From Nonomuraea maritima (GTDB lineage: Bacteria > Actinomycetota > Actinomycetes > Streptosporangiales > Streptosporangiaceae): a stretch of 64,000 nt of DNA. The stretch lies in the NCBI RefSeq assembly GCF_900100395.1, contig NZ_FNFB01000038.1:1-64000 (forward strand). Reading direction: 5' to 3'. Made by a program: the position numbers and the translations under genes. The notes under the pieces were generated by a model. That model searched no databases and was not told the DNA's origin. It worked only from the letters and a program-made list of their open reading frames with translations. Below, piece by piece: positions 58,807 through 64,000 of the stretch; positions within the stretch are counted from its first letter, which is position 1, and every line of letters begins with the position of its first letter.

Positions 58807-58844
58807 CGTCTCGACAACCTCACAAGAGTGGGTGGGTTCCGAAC

Positions 58845-60656
58845 GTGCGCTGGCTCTTCCTGGTAGTGGGAGCAGCAGTCCTGGCCGTGGTCGCCGCCGT
58901 GGTGATCGTCCTGCCGAGGTCCTCCGGGCAGCCGACCGTCGGCGCGGCCGAGAAGTCGGCGCCGACGCCGTCGAGCACCGCTCCGACCCCCCAGGTCAGC
59001 GCGTTCACCGACCCCTGTGGAACGTTCGACACCCAGGAGAAGGCGCCCTACGCGGTCACCGGCTACTGGATCACTCCCAAGTCCGACCCGTGCACCTGGC
59101 GCAAGCAACTGCAGGAGATCCACCGGGTCGGCGGCGACACGATCATCCGGATCGGCTACGGCCTGCAGTTCCGCACGGTCACCGACGACGGTGAGGTGCT
59201 GACCAAGGAGCACGAGGTCGACTCGCTCTACAAGGCGTGCGAGGAGGACGGTCTGTCCTGCCACGACGCCGCCGAGCGCGACCTGCGCAAGGCCAACCCG
59301 AAGAACCGCATCGGCCGCATGTACGTCTACCGGACCGACGAGTCGTTCGGCCCTGACCTGTTCCGCTGCCCCGAGATGGAGCACGCCGTCGAGGTGGGCA
59401 AGCGGATCTACTACCGGCTCATCACCCAGGCCGACGGCTCGGACGACGCCACCTGCGACTTCACCGACAAGGCCCAGTCGTACGACATGATTTTGATGGT
59501 CGGGTCGCCCAACGACAGCCTCGGCAAGCTGCTCGACCTCGGCGATCGGTTCGGCATGCGGATCTTCCCCGCGCTGCCGCTCGCGCCCCGCGACTCCAAG
59601 GCGCCGACCAGGGCGGAGAAGCGCCACCTCGGCACGCTCACCACGCTGACCCGGCGCATCCTGCAGGACTACGGCGTGCGGTTCGGCGACCGGCCCTCGC
59701 TGGGCGGCGTCTACCAGCCGTTCGAGGTGCAGATGTCGCAGACGCTGGCCGGGAATCCCACGCTGGAGGTCTACGCCGACCAGCACAGGATCGTCGACCA
59801 GGAGCTGCCCGGCAAGCCCATCCTGATCAGCCCCTATCTCGACGCGCGCAAGCGGGTGGCCTTCGGGCAGACGCCCCAGCAGGTGGCCGAGGGCTTCAAG
59901 GCCCTGGCCGAGACGGGCGTCGGCATCATCGCGCCGCAGGACAGCCGCGGCACCGGCAAGGTCGGCCTGTTCTGGCCCGACGAGCGCGACATGGAGGTGG
60001 ACGAGCGGCTGCGCCCGGTGGTGGGCGAGGCGACGTACGACACCGCCTACCACGGGTCGACGCGCGACTACTACCGCGCGATGGCGGAGGCCCGGCAGGA
60101 GATGCTGGACGCCGGTTACCAGGTGCAACTCTGGGCGAACGTGGAGGCGTTCGAGCCGTCCGGCGACGAGCCGTGCGCCCCGACCGGCACCCGTGGCAAG
60201 ACCGACAAGAAGCGCCTCGACCAGGCGGTGGCGATGGCCGGACGGTACGTCCAGAAGATCGTCTCGTACATGTGGAGCGACTTCATGACCTGCGGCCGGC
60301 CCTCGCTGGAGACCGAGATCGCCAAGGACTGGCAGCGGCCCGTCGCCGTCGACGCGATCCGCCGCCCGAACGGCACGCAGGACGGCGTCGAGGTGCGCGG
60401 CTACAAGCTCAAGGGCGGCACTGTCACCGTGCGGTGGTCGGGCGAGACCGGGGAGACGACCGACCAGATGGAGGTGGCGGCCGTCGGCTGGCTGGACGAA
60501 CACCCGGTCGAGGCCGACCTGCCCGAGGGCATGGAGACCGCGTGGGTGCCGTTCGACTGGAGCAAGATCTCGGCGGGCGAGTGGGTGCGGATCGGCGTGC
60601 GGCTGCCGTCGGGCCAGGAGACGACCGAGCCCCTGCACGTGCGGAAACTCTCCTGA
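58845..60656 (+). CDS. Membrane-anchored DUF4434-like protein of the polysaccharide locus
   Basis: 603 residues from a GTG at 58845. The first ~25 residues form an uncleaved signal anchor (WLFLVVGAAVLAVVAAVVIVLP), and a Thr/Pro/Ser linker follows. The TIM-barrel-like domain has VTGYWITPKSDPCTW, DTIIRIGYGLQFRT, PILISPYLDARKRVAFGQ, GVGIIAPQDSRGTGK, and QVQLWANVEAFEP near 430. This order is that of DUF4434 glycoside-hydrolase-like proteins. The acidic residues for catalysis cannot be named with confidence. A C-terminal beta domain (about 500-603) may bind glycan. It lies 38 bp after the GT4 gene and may trim or process the glycan outside the cell. Confidence 0.75.
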   Translation: MRWLFLVVGAAVLAVVAAVVIVLPRSSGQPTVGAAEKSAPTPSSTAPTPQVSAFTDPCGTFDTQEKAPYAVTGYWITPKSDPCTWRKQLQEIHRVGGDTIIRIGYGLQFRTVTDDGEVLTKEHEVDSLYKACEEDGLSCHDAAERDLRKANPKNRIGRMYVYRTDESFGPDLFRCPEMEHAVEVGKRIYYRLITQADGSDDATCDFTDKAQSYDMILMVGSPNDSLGKLLDLGDRFGMRIFPALPLAPRDSKAPTRAEKRHLGTLTTLTRRILQDYGVRFGDRPSLGGVYQPFEVQMSQTLAGNPTLEVYADQHRIVDQELPGKPILISPYLDARKRVAFGQTPQQVAEGFKALAETGVGIIAPQDSRGTGKVGLFWPDERDMEVDERLRPVVGEATYDTAYHGSTRDYYRAMAEARQEMLDAGYQVQLWANVEAFEPSGDEPCAPTGTRGKTDKKRLDQAVAMAGRYVQKIVSYMWSDFMTCGRPSLETEIAKDWQRPVAVDAIRRPNGTQDGVEVRGYKLKGGTVTVRWSGETGETTDQMEVAAVGWLDEHPVEADLPEGMETAWVPFDWSKISAGEWVRIGVRLPSGQETTEPLHVRKLS

Positions 60657-60695
60657 AGGGCCGCCGGCCCGCCGGGTGCGTGTAACGTGCCGTCC

Positions 60696-61358
60696 ATGGT
60701 CCCGAACGTCCCGGTCAGCGTCGACCTGGTCGTCCTCACCGTACGCAACCAGGCGCTCAGCGCCCTCGTGTGGCGCCGCGACAACCCGCCCTTCCTGCGG
60801 CGCTGGTCGCTTCCCGGCGGCTTCATCCAGCTCGACGAAGACCTCCCGGCCGCCGCCCACCGCATCCTCGCCGAGCGCGCCGGTCTGCCGGGCGCGCCCG
60901 TCCACCTGGAGCAGCTCCAGACGTACGGCTACCCCGACCGCGACCCCCGTCAGCGCGTCCTGAGCGTCGCCTACCTCGGCCTCGCCCCCGACCTGCCCGC
61001 CTCGGAGAAGGCCCACATGAGCTGGCAGCCGATCGACGCGCTGAACGTCATGGCCTTCGACCACCGCCGCATCATGTTCGACGGCGTCGAACGCGCCCGT
61101 GGCAAGCTGGAGTACACCTCGCTGGGGGCGGCGTTCTGCCCGCCCGAGTTCACGGTGGCCGACCTGCGCCGCGTCTACGAGATCGTCTGGGGCCGGCCGC
61201 TCGACCCGCGCAACTTCCACCGCAAGGTCACCAAGGCCGAGGGTTTCCTGGTCGAGACCGGCGCGACCACGACCCGCGACGGCGGGCGCCCGGCCAAGCT
61301 CTATCGCCGGGGTCCGGCCGAGCTGCTCCACCCGCCGATGCTGCGCCTCAGAGACTGA
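60696..61358 (+). CDS. NrtR-like Nudix-domain transcriptional regulator
   Basis: 220 residues. The Nudix-type domain is first: VSVDLVVLTVRNQALSALVWRR, then FLRRWSLPGGFIQLDEDLPAAAHRILAERAGL, which has the outline of a Nudix box but lacks several of its catalytic Glu. The C-terminal winged helix is FTVADLRRVYEIVWGRPLDPRNFHRKV. NrtR-type regulators sense ADP-ribose or related ligands and control NAD metabolism in other bacteria. Here the control target is unknown. The ATG at 60696 comes 12 bases after a -10-like TAACGT, so the transcript may be nearly leaderless. Confidence 0.85.
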   Translation: MVPNVPVSVDLVVLTVRNQALSALVWRRDNPPFLRRWSLPGGFIQLDEDLPAAAHRILAERAGLPGAPVHLEQLQTYGYPDRDPRQRVLSVAYLGLAPDLPASEKAHMSWQPIDALNVMAFDHRRIMFDGVERARGKLEYTSLGAAFCPPEFTVADLRRVYEIVWGRPLDPRNFHRKVTKAEGFLVETGATTTRDGGRPAKLYRRGPAELLHPPMLRLRD

Positions 61359-61418
61359 CGCCGCCGGGGCGCGGCCCTGCGTGATGCCCCTGCGCGTTCG
61401 TCCTCATATGGTTGGGGC

Positions 61419-62486
61419 ATGCCTCGTTTCCGCCCGATTCTCGACACCATGGCCCCGTACAAGGCCGGTAAGTCCGTGGCCGCGCCCGGTGGCCGGTCGT
61501 ACAAGCTGTCCTCCAACGAGTCGCCCTACGAGCCGCTGCCGTCCGTGCTGGAGGCGATCGCCAAGGCGGCGCGTGAGGTCCACCGCTACCCCGACCCCGC
61601 CGCCACCGAGCTGACCGAGGCACTCGCCGAGCGTTACAAGGTGCCGGCGGGCCACGTCACGCTCGGTCCCGGCTCCGTCACGGTCCTGCAGCAGCTGCTG
61701 ACGTCGGTGAGCGAACCCGGCACCGAGGCCGTGTACGCCTGGCGCTCGTTCGAGGCGTACCCGCTGATGACTGGCCTCGCGGGCATGACGTCCGTCCAGG
61801 TGCCGCTGAAGGGTGAGGAGCACGACCTCGACGCGATGGCCGCGGCGGTCAACGACCGCACCCGCATCGTCTTCGTCTGCACGCCCAACAACCCCACCGG
61901 CCCGGCCGTGCGCCGCGCCGAGCTGGAGGCGTTCCTCGACCGGATGCCCGAGCACGTGCTGGTCGTCATCGACGAGGCCTACCACGAGTACGTGCGCGAC
62001 GCCGACGTCCCCGACGGGCTCACCCTCTACGCCGACCGGCCCAACGTCGTCGTCCTGCGCACGTTCTCCAAGGCGTACGGCCTGGCCGGGCTCCGCGTCG
62101 GCTACATGATCGCGCAGGAGCCGGTGGCGCAGGCCGTCCGCAAGACGGTCGTGCCGTTCGCCGTCAACCACGTCGCCCAGGCCGCCGCCATCGCCTCGCT
62201 GAAGGCCGAGGACGAGCTGCTTGAGCGGGTCGAGCTGGTGGTCAAGGAGCGCACCCGCGTCCGCGAGGCGCTGATCGAGCAGGGCTGGACGGTGCCGCCC
62301 ACCGAGGCCAACTTCGTCTGGCTGCGCCTCGACGAGCAGCGCACCCAGGCTCTCAACGACGCGTGCGCGGTCGTCGGCTGCGCGGTGCGCCCCTACGGAG
62401 CCGACGGGGTGCGCATCTCGATCGGCACTCCCGAGGCCAACGACGTGTTCCTGCGGGCCGCGGCCGACTTCCGCGCCGGCGGCTGA
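61419..62486 (+). CDS. hisC: Histidinol-phosphate aminotransferase-like enzyme
   Basis: 355 residues of the class I/II PLP aminotransferase fold. YKLSSNESPYEPLPSVLEAI is the start signature of HisC and aromatic aminotransferases; IVFVCTPNNPTGPAV and VVIDEAYHEYV follow. The PLP lysine is in RTFSKAYGLAGLRVGY. The C-terminal ISIGTPEANDVFLRA is in the HisC style. It is not in a his operon, so a second role as the aromatic (phenylalanine) aminotransferase Pat is equally possible; hisC is used as the nearest name. The gene has 60 bp before it. Confidence 0.8.
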   Translation: MPRFRPILDTMAPYKAGKSVAAPGGRSYKLSSNESPYEPLPSVLEAIAKAAREVHRYPDPAATELTEALAERYKVPAGHVTLGPGSVTVLQQLLTSVSEPGTEAVYAWRSFEAYPLMTGLAGMTSVQVPLKGEEHDLDAMAAAVNDRTRIVFVCTPNNPTGPAVRRAELEAFLDRMPEHVLVVIDEAYHEYVRDADVPDGLTLYADRPNVVVLRTFSKAYGLAGLRVGYMIAQEPVAQAVRKTVVPFAVNHVAQAAAIASLKAEDELLERVELVVKERTRVREALIEQGWTVPPTEANFVWLRLDEQRTQALNDACAVVGCAVRPYGADGVRISIGTPEANDVFLRAAADFRAGG

Positions 62487-62508
62487 GGCAGGGGCTCGGG
62501 GGCGCGCC

Positions 62509-63804
62509 GTGGAGCGGCTGCGATCGAGGATCACCATCGGGGTGGTCGGACCGCACGACCTGGTGGAGCGGGTCGTGCACGTCGGGGCCGGGCTCCCGGC
62601 GGCGGCGACGATGCGGCTGGTGAGCGCCCCCTACGCCGCCGACAGCGAGGCGCCCGACAAGCTCGGCAAGCTCGTGGGCAAGGTCGACGCCGTCCTTTTC
62701 ACCGGCCCGCTCCAGTACGACCTCGCGATGCAGGCGGGCGAGATCGACGTGCCCGCCACGTACGTGCCGGTGAGCGCGGCAGGGCTCTACTCCGCGCTGC
62801 TGCGCGGCGCCCGCCACGGCCTCGACCCCGCCCGCATCAGCATCGACTCCGTCTGCGAGGCCGAGGTCGCCGAGGCGTACGACGAGATCGGCGTGCCCAC
62901 GGCGGGCGTGCACGTGTGCGAACACCCCCGCCCCGGTTCAGTGCGCGGCTTCATCGGCTTCCACGAGCGGCTCCACCGTGAGGGCCTGACCACGGCGGCC
63001 CTCACCACGCTCCGCACGGTCGCGACGCGGCTGACGACTGACGGTGTGCCGGTGCTGCGCATGACGCCGCCGGTGAGCACGGTGCGCCGCGCCATCGACA
63101 CCGCGGCGCTGCTCGGTGCGGCCGGCCGGGCGCGGGAGTCGCAGATCGCGATCGCGCTGGTGTCGCTCGCGGCCAGGCCGGGCCACGGCGGCGCGGGCGA
63201 CTACCGGCAGCAGGAGCTCAAGTTGCTGCTGCACCGGTCGCTGCTGGTCGACGCGCGCGCGATGGGCGCGGTCGTGGCGGCGCGCGAGGAGAACACCTAC
63301 GTGGTCACCACCACGGCGGGGGCGCTGTCGCGGATCACCGACGGGTTCCGGGTGGCGCCGTTCGTCGAGCGGGTGCGCGCCGACGTGGGCGTCGACGTGG
63401 AGGCGGGACTCGGGCTCGGCCGCTCGGCCAGGGAGGCCGACGCCAACGCGGCGATGGCGCTCGACCGGGCCCGCGCGGGGGAGGCGGCGGCGTACCTGGT
63501 CGACGGGGAGGGCGCGGTGCTGCCGTTGCCGGCGGCCCGGCGCGAGCCGTCCGACGTCGTGCGGCGGCCGCCGGACTCCCGGGCCATCAGGATCCGTGAC
63601 CAGCTCGTCGAACGGCTCGGCGCCGATGCCGCGTCCATGGTGGTCGACGCCGACACCGTCGCCGAGTTGCTCGGCGTCGCGCCACGCAGCGCCAGGAGGG
63701 TGCTGCAGGGCCTGGTGGAGGAGGGGCTCGCGTGGGCGCTGCCGCCGGTGCGGTCCACGCACGCGGGCCGTCCTCGACGCCCGTACCGGCTCATTTCGGG
63801 CTGA
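62509..63804 (+). CDS. Large regulator-like protein with C-terminal winged helix
   Basis: 431 residues. The N-terminal ~180 residues (ITIGVVGPHDLVERVVHVGAGLP, VDAVLFTGPLQYDLAM) resemble a periplasmic-binding-like or PrpR_N-type ligand domain. The middle, residues about 225-330, has a GGDEF or GTP-cyclohydrolase-III-like outline: AMGAVVAAREENTYVVTT, GVDVEAGLGLGRSAREADANAAMALDRA. The C-terminal ~80 residues hold a winged helix (TVAELLGVAPRSARRVLQGLVEEGLA). It should bind DNA in response to a small ligand. The GTG at 62509 is 22 bp after hisC, so the two are likely co-transcribed. The family has no clear name. Confidence 0.65.
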   Translation: MERLRSRITIGVVGPHDLVERVVHVGAGLPAAATMRLVSAPYAADSEAPDKLGKLVGKVDAVLFTGPLQYDLAMQAGEIDVPATYVPVSAAGLYSALLRGARHGLDPARISIDSVCEAEVAEAYDEIGVPTAGVHVCEHPRPGSVRGFIGFHERLHREGLTTAALTTLRTVATRLTTDGVPVLRMTPPVSTVRRAIDTAALLGAAGRARESQIAIALVSLAARPGHGGAGDYRQQELKLLLHRSLLVDARAMGAVVAAREENTYVVTTTAGALSRITDGFRVAPFVERVRADVGVDVEAGLGLGRSAREADANAAMALDRARAGEAAAYLVDGEGAVLPLPAARREPSDVVRRPPDSRAIRIRDQLVERLGADAASMVVDADTVAELLGVAPRSARRVLQGLVEEGLAWALPPVRSTHAGRPRRPYRLISG

Positions 63805-63812
63805 GGCGCGCC

Positions 63813-64000
63813 TCAGCCGAGGTAGGCGGGGGTGACGGGGGTGTGCAGCGTCCAGCCGAGAGAGCTGTAGAGAGCCTGGCCGTCGCGGGTGGCGACGAGG
63901 ATGCCCGCGTGCGCGCCCTGCGCGACGGCGGCGGAGGTGAGCATCGTGATGACCACCGTGCCGAGCCCGCGGCGGCGGTGTCCGACGGCGGTCTCCACCT
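63813..64000 (-). CDS. GNAT acetyltransferase, 5' end cut by window edge
   Basis: The visible 62 residues are the end of a GNAT protein. The acetyl-CoA loop is VGHRRRGLGTVVITMLTSAAVAQGA, and the end is RDGQALYSSLGWTLHTPVTP, with the usual A-x-x-L-Y-x-x-L-G-W close. The start lies outside the window. It converges with the large regulator gene 8 bp away. Confidence 0.75.
   Translation of the reverse strand, partial: VETAVGHRRRGLGTVVITMLTSAAVAQGAHAGILVATRDGQALYSSLGWTLHTPVTPAYLG

Noticed and set aside
58716..61331. An 871-codon minus-strand open frame
   Set aside because: It is antisense to the DUF4434-like and Nudix genes, has no recognisable domain, and shows typical shadow composition.

Overview
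This is high-GC DNA from a filamentous actinomycete, most likely a Streptosporangiaceae-type organism such as Nonomuraea or a relative. That placement is an inference. It rests on dense GC-rich coding with many GTG starts and 4-bp overlaps, cvn conservons (sensor kinase, roadblock, DUF742, GTPase), several ECF sigma factors (ECF41, ECF42 and SigE types), and remnants of actinomycete integrative elements at tRNA genes.

Left part (1-30 kb) is accessory and scarred. It holds an ECF42 sigma factor with its DGPF/YCII partner, a MerR-aldo/keto reductase pair with a readable MerR promoter, and a 4.7-kb interval bounded by a perfect 44-bp direct repeat of the 3' half of tRNA-Arg(ACG). That interval carries a methyltransferase, cutA, a SUKH protein, and the tail of an integrase fused to another element gene: the footprint of an integrative element that has mostly been deleted. 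A second truncated integrase, with a Cys-rich insertion, abuts tRNA-Ser(GCT). Other broken genes in this part are a two-component system collapsed into one frame-shifted fusion, an ECF41 sigma tail and a short-chain dehydrogenase tail joined at a deletion, and a leftover of a drug exporter. Intact genes include a MaoC-like hydratase, an AAA ATPase, a MauE/Cys-rich RlpA-like pair, a SigE-type ECF factor, YceI with MarR, an exporter with MarR, and a MocR regulator with its AhpD/VOC operon.

The most unusual signal is a 276-277 nt element present twice, at 556-832 and 7213-7488. The copies have diverged, but a 7-bp hairpin has kept perfect pairing through three compensating base-pair exchanges around an identical 9-nt loop, and a second helix is kept with one A-U/G-U exchange. 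This points to a structured RNA rather than a protein.

Middle part (30-50 kb): YceI divergent from an ECF41 sigma factor, an NDH-2-like flavoprotein, a methyltransferase, an overlapping MFS-antitoxin-PIN operon with a MarR gene behind it, a xylulokinase, several small hypotheticals, and two convergent conservons. One conservon is complete (A-B-C-D, minus strand). The other has only kinase and DUF742 (plus strand). They meet with no base between their stop codons.

Right part (50-64 kb): a PrsW-like protease gene with a Tat-exported flavoprotein, a lipoprotein, then a polysaccharide locus (CgeB/GT2 fusion, wecB, two GT4 enzymes, wecC and a membrane-anchored DUF4434 protein). This locus should make and use UDP-ManNAc and UDP-ManNAcA. 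It is followed by an NrtR-like Nudix regulator, a HisC-like aminotransferase, a large regulator-like protein and a GNAT gene cut by the window edge. Both edges of the window cut a gene.
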